Source: an uncultured Shinella sp. | Lineage (GTDB): Bacteria > Pseudomonadota > Alphaproteobacteria > Rhizobiales > Rhizobiaceae | DNA: 6,191 nt | Assembly: GCA_946481465.1 (NCBI GenBank) | Contig: CAMLOC010000238.1 | Coordinates: 1 to 6,191 of the forward strand | Reading direction: 5' to 3' | Shown: positions 1 through 6,112 of the stretch, piece by piece | How positions within the stretch are numbered: position 1 is the stretch's first letter | Layout of the letters: the number at the start of each line of letters is the position of its first letter | Translations under genes and position numbers: made by a program | The notes under the pieces: model-generated | Seen by the model: only the letters and a program-made list of their open reading frames with translations | Told to the model about the DNA's origin: nothing | Database searches by the model: none

Positions 1-349
1 CCATCACCGCTTCGGCCTGTTCCAGGTTCTGGAACAGGAACGGCAGGCCGAGCAGCGCGATTTCCGGCACGACGGCCGAGGTCGTGCCCTGCGAGTTCGC
101 CGAGAAGGCGATCGTGCCGAGGCGCATGTTGGTGATGGTCTCGGCATCGTCGCCGAACTGGGCGGCGCCGCCGACATCGACCTGCAGCCGGCCCCCGGTC
201 TTCTCCTTGACGATCTCAGCGAATTTCAGAGAGGCGACATCCTTGGGATTGCCGGCTGCTGCATTGTGGGAAACCTGGAATGTCTGGGCGTTTGCACTGC
301 CGACGCAGAATGCGAAGGCTACGGCGGTCAACAGATGGCGAAATTTCAT
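1..349 (-). CDS. TRAP transporter substrate-binding protein, DctP family (partial, N-terminal 116 codons)
   Basis: This is the periplasmic solute-binding component of a TRAP transporter, which delivers a ligand to DctQM-type membrane subunits for Na+-coupled uptake. The reverse-strand translation begins MKFRHLLTAVAFAFCVGSANA: two basic residues, a hydrophobic core and an ANA cleavage site (residues 19-21), so a Sec signal peptide ending before Gln22. The mature part has family hallmarks: a beta strand then a small-residue loop (FQVSHNAAAGNP), an amphipathic helix (ASLKFAEIVKEKTGG), a QFGDDAETITNMRLGTI segment and the PEIALLGLPFLF segment near the truncation. The start is set by GGAGG at 356-360, six bases upstream of the ATG. 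The frame stays open upstream to 490, but the signal peptide and Shine-Dalgarno favour 349. The C-terminal part, including the Arg that usually binds a ligand carboxylate, lies outside the window, so the ligand is unknown. It is divergent from the catabolic genes and probably co-regulated with them (inference). Confidence 0.9.
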   Translation of the reverse strand, partial: MKFRHLLTAVAFAFCVGSANAQTFQVSHNAAAGNPKDVASLKFAEIVKEKTGGRLQVDVGGAAQFGDDAETITNMRLGTIAFSANSQGTTSAVVPEIALLGLPFLFQNLEQAEAVM

Positions 350-631
350 GTCACTCCTCCCTAAGGCGTGGGTTTCTATCCGCGAAAGGGAAGCCTCCGG
401 TGCTGCATGCCGTCTCTCCAGCCTGAATGCCGACCTGCGGCAAGCGGATGGTGCGCCATGCAGCGGAACGTCCTCCTCGCCCGCTTCCATCAGCCTCGCC
501 TATCTGGACGAAGGCGTCATCTAAGTTTTTCTAAACAACTTGTTCGAATAACTTAATTGATGGCCGGTTCTTTCCACGGCAGTAGTGGAGATCGTTGGCG
601 CCGTGAAGCGCCGGACGAGACGGGAGGATCC
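350..631. promoter_or_regulatory. Divergent intergenic region between the TRAP binding protein and the transketolase operon
   Basis: About 280 bp with no convincing gene. It must hold the promoters of both divergent units. GC content is high except for one AT-rich patch at 521-556, the likely promoter/operator zone. The leftward transcript would have a leader of roughly 150 bases or more. On the rightward side, two small stems lie in the presumed leader: TCCAC (573-577) with GTGGA (585-589), and GGCGC (597-601) with GCGCC (608-612), just upstream of the GGGAGG ribosome binding site at 622-627. No riboswitch class was recognised and no sigma-70 promoter matches well enough to call. Confidence 0.6.
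522..555. promoter_or_regulatory. Candidate operator: near-concentric dyad in the AT-rich divergent promoter patch
   Basis: An outer inverted repeat TAAGTT (522-527) / AACTTA (550-555) surrounds an inner perfect inverted repeat AACAA-C-TTGTT (534-544). Their centres (538.5 and 539) almost coincide. A further palindrome TTCGAA (543-548) lies inside. The patch also carries AACTT twice in direct orientation, 13 bp apart. Position in the only AT-rich stretch between two divergent units fits a repressor or activator site controlling both. The regulator family cannot be named from the site; DeoR- or LacI-type sugar regulators are only a guess. Confidence 0.45.
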
Positions 632-1486
632 ATGACCATCCAGGCCACGACGGCGACGCTGTCGAACATGAGCCTTGCGCGCCGCGCTTGGGAAATCCGC
701 CGCAAGGCCATCCGCATGGGCGAGGTGCAGGGGCAGGGCTATGTCGGGCAGGCGCTCGGCATTGCCGACGTTCTCTCGGTCTCCTATTTTCACGCGCTGG
801 CATACCGGCCGGACGACCCGGAATGGGAAGGCCGCGACCGCTTCCTCCTCTCCATCGGCCATTACGCGATCGCGCTCTATTCCGCGCTGATCGAGGCTGG
901 CATCCTGCCCGAGCAGGAACTCGAGACCTACGGGACCGACGACAGCCGCCTGCCGATGTCCGGCATGGCCGCCTATACGCCCGGCATGGAGATTACCGGC
1001 GGTTCGCTCGGCCAGGGGCTCGGTATCGGCGTCGGCATGGCGCTGGGCCTCAAGGCGAAGAAGAACCCGGCCTTCATCTACAATCTGATGTCCGATGGCG
1101 AACTCGGCGAGGGTTCGACCTGGGAAGCCGCCATGTCGGCCGCCCATCACAAGCTCGACAACCTGGTCTGCATCGTCGATTTCAACGACCAGCAGGCGGA
1201 CGGCAAGTCGACGGAAATGCTTTGCTCGGAGCCGCTCGGCGACAAATGGGCCTCCTTCGGCTGGCACGTCCAGCGCGTCGACGGCAACGACATCGCCGCG
1301 CTGGTCGCCGCCTTCGACAATGCCCGCAACCTCAAGGAAGCAAAGCCCCGCGTCATCATCTGCGACACGGTCATGTGCAAGGGCGTGCCCTTCCTCGAAG
1401 AGCGCGAGATCACGCATTTCGTGCGGGTCGAAGCCGACGAGTGGCAGAAGGCCCTTGCCGTTCTCGACGCGAACCGGCCGGAATGA
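632..1486 (+). CDS. Transketolase, N-terminal (TPP-binding) subunit of a split enzyme
   Basis: A 284-residue PP-domain subunit of a two-chain transketolase; the partner is encoded next. Such enzymes move a two-carbon ketol group using thiamine diphosphate. Visible motifs: SIGHYAIALY (73-82, catalytic-type His77), TGGSLGQGLGIGVGMALG (122-139), the TPP/Mg signature SDGELGEGSTWEAAMSAAHHKLDN starting at 154 with Asp155, then Asn185 exactly 30 residues later, and His263. Ser154 replaces the usual Gly of GDG. Unusually, the positions matching E. coli TktA His26 and His100, which contact the sugar, read Tyr37 (GYVG for GHPG) and Ser110 (RLPMSG for the usual PGHP). The chosen ATG has GGAGG at 623-627, four bases upstream; in-frame TTG 557 and ATG 560 lie further up but have no ribosome binding site and fall in the promoter patch. 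The stop is 11 bp before the next gene. Family assignment is secure; the substrate is not known. Confidence 0.92.
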   Translation: MTIQATTATLSNMSLARRAWEIRRKAIRMGEVQGQGYVGQALGIADVLSVSYFHALAYRPDDPEWEGRDRFLLSIGHYAIALYSALIEAGILPEQELETYGTDDSRLPMSGMAAYTPGMEITGGSLGQGLGIGVGMALGLKAKKNPAFIYNLMSDGELGEGSTWEAAMSAAHHKLDNLVCIVDFNDQQADGKSTEMLCSEPLGDKWASFGWHVQRVDGNDIAALVAAFDNARNLKEAKPRVIICDTVMCKGVPFLEEREITHFVRVEADEWQKALAVLDANRPE

Positions 1487-1497
1487 GGAGCAAAACC

Positions 1498-2544
1498 ATG
1501 AGCGCAACACGCAGCTACGACCCGCATCGCAAATGGGAGCCTCGCACGCCGCCGAAGGCCGGCGAGGGCGGGCGCACCTCGGCGATGATCGCCTCTCTTG
1601 CGGCAGAAGGCTATGAGACCGTTTCCGCGCCGTTCGGCCATGCGCTGGTCGAGGAGGCGAGGAAGAACGAGCGCATCGTCGGCCTGACCGCCGATCTTGC
1701 GAAATATACCGATCTGCACGTCTTCGCCGAGGCCTTTCCCGAGCGCTTCTACCAGATGGGCATGGCCGAGCAGGTGATGATCTCGGCGGCCGCCGGCATG
1801 GCGCGCGAGGGTTTCATCCCGTTCGCCACCACCTATGCCGTCTTCGCCTCGCGCCGCGCCTATGATTTCATCGCCATGGCGATCGCCGAGGAATACCTGC
1901 CGGTCAAGATCGTCTGCGCCCTGCCGGGCCTGACCACCGGCTACGGGCCGAGCCATCAGGCGACCGAGGACCTCGCGATCTTCCGCGGGCTGCCGAACCT
2001 GACGATCGTCGACCCCTGCGACGCGATCGACGTGATGGAGGCGGTCCCGGCGATCACCGCGCATGACGGCCCGGTCTATATGCGCCTGCCGCGCGGCAAG
2101 GTGGCCTCCGTTATCCGCAGGCACTGCCCGGACTACCAGTTCGAGCTCGGCAAGGCCAAGCTTCTGCGCGACGGCAAGGACGTTCTCGTCATCGCCTCGG
2201 GCTTCATGACGATGCGGGCGCTGGATGCTGCCGTCGAATTGGAGGCGCAGGGCATTTCCGCGGCCGTGCTCCATTGCCCGACGATCAAGCCGCTCGACAC
2301 GGAAACGATCCTCGCGGAAGCCGGCAAGGGCGGCCGTCTCGTCGTGACGGCGGAAAACCACACCAGGGTCGGCGGTCTCGGCGAGGCCGTGGCCTCGACG
2401 CTGCTGACGAACGGCGTGACGCCGTCCTTCCGCATGATCGGCCTGCCGGACCGCTTCCTCGACGCCGGCGCGCTTCCGACGCTGCATGACCGCTACGGCA
2501 TTTCGACCGCCGCCATGATCACGCAGATCCGCGGCTGGCTCTGA
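1498..2544 (+). CDS. Transketolase, C-terminal (Pyr and transketolase-C) subunit of a split enzyme
   Basis: A 348-residue partner of the preceding subunit, supplying the pyrimidine-binding domain (about 40-205) and the C-terminal domain (about 220-348). The TPP-activating glutamate is Glu91 in GMAEQ (88-92). Tyr113 sits where a ring stacks on the cofactor. His153 in GPSHQATEDLA and Arg199 in RLPRG match E. coli His473 and Arg520. Residues matching other sugar/phosphate contacts are replaced: Ser43 for Arg358, Tyr70 for Ser385, Leu142 (or Ala141) for His461, and Tyr149 with a one-residue gap for Asp469. An extra Trp/Pro/basic stretch of about 35-40 residues precedes the Pyr domain. The start at 1498 is chosen because GAGGAG lies at 1485-1490, seven bases upstream; an in-frame ATG at 1483 overlapping the upstream TGA lacks such a site. 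Close spacing fits equimolar, co-translated subunits. Known split relatives include apulose-4-phosphate transketolase AptAB; identity with it is not claimed. Confidence 0.92.
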   Translation: MSATRSYDPHRKWEPRTPPKAGEGGRTSAMIASLAAEGYETVSAPFGHALVEEARKNERIVGLTADLAKYTDLHVFAEAFPERFYQMGMAEQVMISAAAGMAREGFIPFATTYAVFASRRAYDFIAMAIAEEYLPVKIVCALPGLTTGYGPSHQATEDLAIFRGLPNLTIVDPCDAIDVMEAVPAITAHDGPVYMRLPRGKVASVIRRHCPDYQFELGKAKLLRDGKDVLVIASGFMTMRALDAAVELEAQGISAAVLHCPTIKPLDTETILAEAGKGGRLVVTAENHTRVGGLGEAVASTLLTNGVTPSFRMIGLPDRFLDAGALPTLHDRYGISTAAMITQIRGWL

Positions 2545-2563
2545 CACTCATTTCAACGGACAG

Positions 2564-2585
2564 GCGCCGCGGCGGGGCCGGGCGC
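2564..2585 (+). other. Weak GC-rich stem between transketolase subunit B and the SDR
   Basis: GCGCC (2564-2568) can pair with GGCGC (2581-2585) around a G-rich loop. The five-base stem is short, with no T-run after it, so it is not a terminator. It lies in the 61-bp junction upstream of the AAGGAG ribosome binding site at 2593-2598. At this base composition it could arise by chance. Confidence 0.25.
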
Positions 2586-2605
2586 AGACATCAAGGAGAA
2601 ACGTC

Positions 2606-3364
2606 ATGGGTACTGCTCTGCTGCAGGGCAAATTCGCTATCGTCACGGGCGCCGCTTCCAAGCGCGGCCTCGGAAAGGCCACGGCCAGGCTTTTCGCCGA
2701 GCATGGTGCGACCGTCGCCATCCTCGATCTTGATGAAGCCGCCGCGAAGGAGGCCGCCGCCGACCTCGGTCCGCAGCATGTCGGCATGGCCTGCAACGTC
2801 ACCGACCTCGAAGGCGTGAAGAAGGTCTTCGACGCGCTGGCGGAGAAGTGGGGGCAGATCGACATCCTCGTCAACAATGCCGACATCACCCAGCCGCTGA
2901 AGATCATGGACATCGCACCGAAGAACTACGATGCGGTGCTCGACGTGAACCTGCGCGGCACGCTTTACTGCAGCCAGGCCGCCATCCCGCACATGCGTTC
3001 GCGCAAGGAAGGCAAGATCGTCAACCTGTCCTCGGTTTCCGCCCAGCGCGGCGGCGGCATCTTCGGTGGCCCGCACTATTCCGCCGCGAAGGCCGGCGTG
3101 CTCGGCCTCACCAAGGCGATGGCCCGCGAACTGGCGCCCGACAATGTCCGCGTCAACGCGATCTGCCCCGGTTTCATCGCGACCGACATCACCGGCGGCC
3201 TCTTGACCCCCGACAAGCTGGAGGAAATCAAGGCCGGCATCCCGATGGGTCGCGCCGGAACGGCGGACGACGTGGCGGGTTGCGCCCTGTTCCTCGCCTC
3301 CGACCTTTCGGCCTATGTCACCGGTTCGGAAGTCGACGTGAACGGCGGCTCGCTCATTCACTGA
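2606..3364 (+). CDS. Short-chain dehydrogenase/reductase (classical SDR), probable NAD-dependent polyol/sugar dehydrogenase
   Basis: A 252-residue cytosolic oxidoreductase of typical classical SDR length. The Rossmann glycine motif TGAASKRGLG (14-23) has two more residues than the usual TGxxxGxG. Asp41 at the end of the second strand (AILDLD) predicts NAD(H) over NADP(H). The usual NNAG reads NNAD (90-93). The catalytic set is Asn115 (VNL), Ser143 (NLSS), Tyr158 and Lys162 (YSAAK), followed by ICPGFIATD (186-194) and a standard C-terminus, VTGSEVDVNGGSLIH. The start has AAGGAG at 2593-2598, seven bases upstream. In this family, homology alone does not separate 3-oxoacyl-ACP reductases from sugar or polyol dehydrogenases. 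The neighbours (transketolase, sugar isomerase, DHA kinase) argue for oxidising a polyol to a ketose or the reverse, which is inference. Confidence 0.9.
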   Translation: MGTALLQGKFAIVTGAASKRGLGKATARLFAEHGATVAILDLDEAAAKEAAADLGPQHVGMACNVTDLEGVKKVFDALAEKWGQIDILVNNADITQPLKIMDIAPKNYDAVLDVNLRGTLYCSQAAIPHMRSRKEGKIVNLSSVSAQRGGGIFGGPHYSAAKAGVLGLTKAMARELAPDNVRVNAICPGFIATDITGGLLTPDKLEEIKAGIPMGRAGTADDVAGCALFLASDLSAYVTGSEVDVNGGSLIH

Positions 3365-3371
3365 ACCTGTC

Positions 3372-3399
3372 CGGCCGGCGCGCTTTCGGGCGCCGGCCG
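3372..3399 (+). other. Strong intercistronic hairpin between the SDR and the sugar isomerase
   Basis: A perfect 10-bp stem, CGGCCGGCGC (3372-3381) with GCGCCGGCCG (3390-3399), closes an 8-base loop. It begins 8 bases after the SDR stop and ends just before the GGGAGGA ribosome binding site of the next gene (3406-3412). Only a three-T run follows, so full rho-independent termination is unlikely. It could protect the upstream mRNA from 3' exonucleases or lower expression of the two distal genes. Confidence 0.55.
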
Positions 3400-3416
3400 C
3401 ATTTCGGGAGGACCCC

Positions 3417-4241
3417 ATGAAACTGGGTTTGGGAAGCTATGCCTTCCGCTGGTCGATCGGCATCAAGGACCTGCAGCCGGCAAAACCGATGACGGCGATG
3501 GAGGTGCTGGAGATCGCCCACGATCACGGCCTGGCGCTCGTGCAATATGCCGACAATCTGCCGCTCGACCGGCTGACGCCGGAAGACCATCTCGCCCTCA
3601 AGGCGCGTGCCGACAGCTACGGCATGGCGCTCGAACTCGGCACGCAATCCTTCGACGCCGAGGAGCTGGCCCGCTATATTCCGATCGGCGAGCGTATCGG
3701 CTCGAAGATCCTGCGCGTGGCGCTCGATGCCGAGGATGCGCTGATCCCCGTGCCGGAACTTGCGGCCCAGATCCGCGAGCTCCTGCCGGACGGCAAGCGC
3801 GCCGGCCTTCGCTTCGCCATCGAGAACCATTTCAACTATCCATCCCCGCGCATGGTCGAGCTTCTCGATGCGGTGGCGGATGACGCGCTCGGCGTCTGCC
3901 TGGATGTCGCCAATTCCATCTGCGCCGGCGAATGGCCGATGACGACGGTCAGGATGCTCGCGCCCTATACGATAAACCTGCATCTGAAGGACTACGAGAT
4001 CACGCCGGATCCCTATGGCGTCGGTTTCCGGATCCACGGAACGCCCCTGTCCGAGGGCAGGGCCGAGATCGGGGAGATCCTCGGCGCGCTCGCCCATTGC
4101 CCGGATGACATGAGCGTCATCCTGGAACATTGGCTGCCGCAGAGCGCCGATATGGAGGAAACGCGGCGGCTGGAACACGCGTGGCTCGGTCGCACCGTCG
4201 CCGCCGCCAAGCGGCTGGTGCCCGGCAACCACCGGGCCTGA
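3417..4241 (+). CDS. Sugar (phosphate) isomerase/epimerase, xylose-isomerase-like TIM barrel
   Basis: A 274-residue protein of the AP endonuclease family 2 / xylose-isomerase-like superfamily, whose members isomerise or epimerise sugars, sugar acids and inositol derivatives with a divalent metal. It starts with the strand-one pattern MKLGLGSYAFRW. The four expected metal ligands are all present in order at strand ends: Glu136 (FAIENH), Asp163 (CLDVANS), His189 (NLHLKDY) and Glu237 (VILEHW). Arg205 (GFRIHG) sits where tagatose-3-epimerase-type enzymes keep a substrate-binding Arg. The protein looks complete. GGAGG at 3407-3411, five bases upstream, fixes the start. Its place between an SDR and a ketose-handling transketolase/kinase suggests aldose-ketose isomerisation or ketose epimerisation. 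A hydroxypyruvate-isomerase-like or inosose-dehydratase-like activity cannot be excluded; I cannot tell whether the substrate carries phosphate. Confidence 0.85.
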   Translation: MKLGLGSYAFRWSIGIKDLQPAKPMTAMEVLEIAHDHGLALVQYADNLPLDRLTPEDHLALKARADSYGMALELGTQSFDAEELARYIPIGERIGSKILRVALDAEDALIPVPELAAQIRELLPDGKRAGLRFAIENHFNYPSPRMVELLDAVADDALGVCLDVANSICAGEWPMTTVRMLAPYTINLHLKDYEITPDPYGVGFRIHGTPLSEGRAEIGEILGALAHCPDDMSVILEHWLPQSADMEETRRLEHAWLGRTVAAAKRLVPGNHRA

Positions 4242-4286
4242 GGCCATCCGCCAGGAAGTGACATCGCGGCCGGACCTGACCGGCGG

Positions 4287-4304
4287 CGGACGTTTGTGCG
4301 TCCG
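4287..4304 (+). other. Small intercistronic stem-loop upstream of the dihydroxyacetone kinase
   Basis: CGGACG (4287-4292) pairs with CGTCCG (4299-4304) around a six-base loop TTTGTG, in the 79-bp junction. It ends two bases before the AGGAGGAG ribosome binding site (4307-4314). It may modulate translation or processing of the kinase message, but no alternative pairing with the ribosome binding site was found. Confidence 0.4.
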
Positions 4305-4320
4305 GCAGGAGGAGTTTGCC

Positions 4321-6057
4321 ATGACGATCAAGACGAAGAAGCTCATCAATGCCCCCGAGGACATCATCCCCGAATTCATCGAGGGCCTTGTCGGGGCCTT
4401 TCCCGACCTTCTGACGGTCGAAGGTCCGACCGGCCGGGCCGTGGTGGCGCGGCATGGTCCGCGCGACGGCAAGGTGGGTATCGTCATCGGCGGCGGTTCC
4501 GGCCATGAGCCGGCCTTCGCCGGCTACGTCGGGCGCGGCCTTGCCGATGCCGCCGCCGTCGGCAACGTCTTCGCCTCCCCCTCGCCGCAGCAGATCCTCG
4601 ACGCCGGGCGCGCCGCCGACGGCGGGGCAGGGGTCGTGTTCCTCTACGGCAATTATACCGGGGATGTCCTGAACTTCACCATGGCGGCGGAGGATCTGGC
4701 CGCCGAAGGCACCCCCGTGCGTCATATTGCGGTTACGGACGACATCGCCTCCGCGCCCTATGCGCGGCGGACAGAGCGCCGCGGGGTTGCCGGCGACTTC
4801 TTCGTCTTCAAATGCGCTGGCGCCGCCGCCGACCGGGGAGAACCGCTCGAGCGGGTGGAGGCGCTGGCGCGCCTTGCCAACGAGAACTGCCGTTCGATGG
4901 GTGTGGCGCTCGGGGCCTGCTCGCTGCCGCAGACCGGCACGCCGAATTTCGAGATCAGGCCGCAGGACATGGAAATCGGCATGGGGATTCACGGCGAGCC
5001 GGGCATGCGCCGCGCGCCGCTCGCCAGCGCCGACACCGTCGCCGACCTCCTGATGGAGCCGATCCTCGCCGAGCTCGGCCTTGGCGAGGGCGACCGGGTT
5101 GCCGTGCTTGTCAACGGGCTGGGCGCGACGACACAGCTCGAACTGTTCCTGCTTTTCCGCCGCGTGCGCCGCATTCTCGCGGAGAAAAACGTCGAGATCT
5201 ACGCCCGGTGGGTCGGCGAATATGCGACATCGCTCGAAATGGCCGGCGCCTCGGTGACGCTGCTCAAGCTCGATGAAACACTGGTTTCGCTGCTCGATCA
5301 TCCCTGCCGCACCCCGGCGCTGACGGTCGGCGCAGAGCCTGCTCCCCCGGCCGGCGCGACGCGCAGCGCACGGCAGGTGCGGGCGGCAAAGGCAACGGCC
5401 GTGCAGGACCGGGCCTCTCTCGAGACGAGCGGAAGCATCACGCCGGAAGGCTTTCGCGCCATGATGGCCAACATTGCCAAAGCCATACGGCAGAACCGGG
5501 ACTGGCTCTCCCAGCTAGACGGCGTCATCGGCGATGGCGACCACGGCATTACCGTGGATATCGGCTGGACGGCGGTGACCGCTGAATTATCCGGGCTGTC
5601 TCCCGATGCAACGATATCCGAGACCTGCCATGTGATGGCCCAGGCATTTCTGAGCGCAGTCGGCGCATCGTCGGGGCCGCTCTATGCCGGCGCGCTCCAG
5701 AGCGCGGGCGCCGCCGTTTCCGAACGGTTGAATCTCGACGGGCCGGCGATCGCCGCCTGGATCGATGGCATGAGCAACGGCATCCTCGCCCGCGGCGGGG
5801 CGAAACCGGGTGACAAGACCATGCTTGACGCATGGGTGCCGGCGGCCAAAGCTGCGATCGCGGCCGCCGACAAAGGGGCAGATGAGAGGGCCGTGTTGAA
5901 GGCCGCGGCCGCGGCAGCCCGCGCCGGCATGGAGCATACGGCGGAACTCGAAAGTCGAAGGGGACGTTCGGCCAAGCTGGGCGCGCGTTCGCTTGGCCAT
6001 CTCGATCCTGGCGCCGCCTCCGCAGCCATTGTCCTGGCCGCGATGTCGGAGGCTTGA
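4321..6057 (+). CDS. Dihydroxyacetone kinase, fused DhaK-DhaL, ATP-dependent (possible erythrulose kinase)
   Basis: A 578-residue single-chain kinase that phosphorylates dihydroxyacetone or a related short ketose, like the Citrobacter freundii type and unlike PTS-driven DhaKLM. The DhaK half (1-330) has GGGSGHEP (57-64; His62), YGNYTGDVLNF (109-119; Asp115) and GIHGEPG (222-228), whose His224 is the residue that forms a hemiaminal with the ketone. An Ala/Arg-rich linker spans about 335-370. The DhaL half (about 373-578) has the Mg-ATP aspartates Asp400, Asp405 and Asp407 in LDGVIGDGDHG, GASSGPLYAG (448-457), GDKTMLDAW (497-505) and GRSAKLGARSLGHLDPGAAS (548-567). All expected catalytic residues are present. 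AGGAGGAG at 4307-4314, six bases upstream, sets the start; an in-frame GTG at 4258 has only a badly spaced AGGAA. Known relatives DerK and LerK of Mycobacterium smegmatis phosphorylate erythrulose, so DHA is likely but not proven. Confidence 0.93.
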   Translation: MTIKTKKLINAPEDIIPEFIEGLVGAFPDLLTVEGPTGRAVVARHGPRDGKVGIVIGGGSGHEPAFAGYVGRGLADAAAVGNVFASPSPQQILDAGRAADGGAGVVFLYGNYTGDVLNFTMAAEDLAAEGTPVRHIAVTDDIASAPYARRTERRGVAGDFFVFKCAGAAADRGEPLERVEALARLANENCRSMGVALGACSLPQTGTPNFEIRPQDMEIGMGIHGEPGMRRAPLASADTVADLLMEPILAELGLGEGDRVAVLVNGLGATTQLELFLLFRRVRRILAEKNVEIYARWVGEYATSLEMAGASVTLLKLDETLVSLLDHPCRTPALTVGAEPAPPAGATRSARQVRAAKATAVQDRASLETSGSITPEGFRAMMANIAKAIRQNRDWLSQLDGVIGDGDHGITVDIGWTAVTAELSGLSPDATISETCHVMAQAFLSAVGASSGPLYAGALQSAGAAVSERLNLDGPAIAAWIDGMSNGILARGGAKPGDKTMLDAWVPAAKAAIAAADKGADERAVLKAAAAAARAGMEHTAELESRRGRSAKLGARSLGHLDPGAASAAIVLAAMSEA

Positions 6058-6061
6058 ATGG

Positions 6062-6110
6062 CCCGGCCGGCATTCCGCTTTTCGCCGGCAACCGCCGGGT
6101 TTCCTTTCTT
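6062..6110 (+). terminator. Candidate rho-independent terminator of the operon
   Basis: Directly after the kinase stop, GC-rich complementary segments precede a T-rich run. The simplest form is CCGGC (6085-6089), loop AACC, GCCGG (6094-6098), followed by GTTTCCTTTCTTT. Upstream, CCCGGC (6062-6067) could pair instead with GCCGGG (6094-6099), or GCCGGC (6066-6071) with GCCGGC (6084-6089), giving a larger branched structure. The T tract is interrupted by C residues, so efficiency is uncertain. Confidence 0.5.
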
Positions 6111-6112
6111 TG

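Noticed and set aside
402..464. Inverted repeat GCTGCATG / CATGCAGC with a 47-base gap
   Set aside because: An 8-bp match at this distance is expected about by chance in a region of this size, and nothing else supports it.
84..524. Plus-strand open frame of 146 codons at the left
   Set aside because: It runs antisense through the TRAP binding-protein signal peptide and into the intergenic region, with no family resemblance.
557..631. TTG/ATG starts adding 24-25 residues to the first transketolase subunit
   Set aside because: They lack a Shine-Dalgarno sequence and lie at the edge of the promoter patch; the added residues do not look like the family.
688..1497. Apparent 5' extension of the second transketolase frame, over the first transketolase gene
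   Set aside because: It is out of frame with the first gene and Arg-rich, and good ribosome-binding evidence places the start at 1498.
521..1510. Long open frame on the minus strand (329 codons) antisense to the first transketolase subunit
   Set aside because: It is a high-GC codon-bias shadow of a clearly conserved gene, and its translation is an Arg/Gly/Ala/His-rich mix with no recognisable family.
632..2544. A frameshift splitting one ordinary transketolase gene
   Set aside because: Each half has its own start, ribosome binding site and stop, the domains divide at the linker, and two-gene transketolases are a known arrangement.
1147..2547. Minus-strand open frame of 466 codons across both transketolase genes
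   Set aside because: It is antisense to two conserved coding sequences, with low-complexity basic composition and no motif.
4117..5301. Minus-strand open frame of 394 codons over the isomerase end and DhaK
   Set aside because: Same shadow effect; the plus-strand DhaK catalytic motifs prove the other strand is coding.
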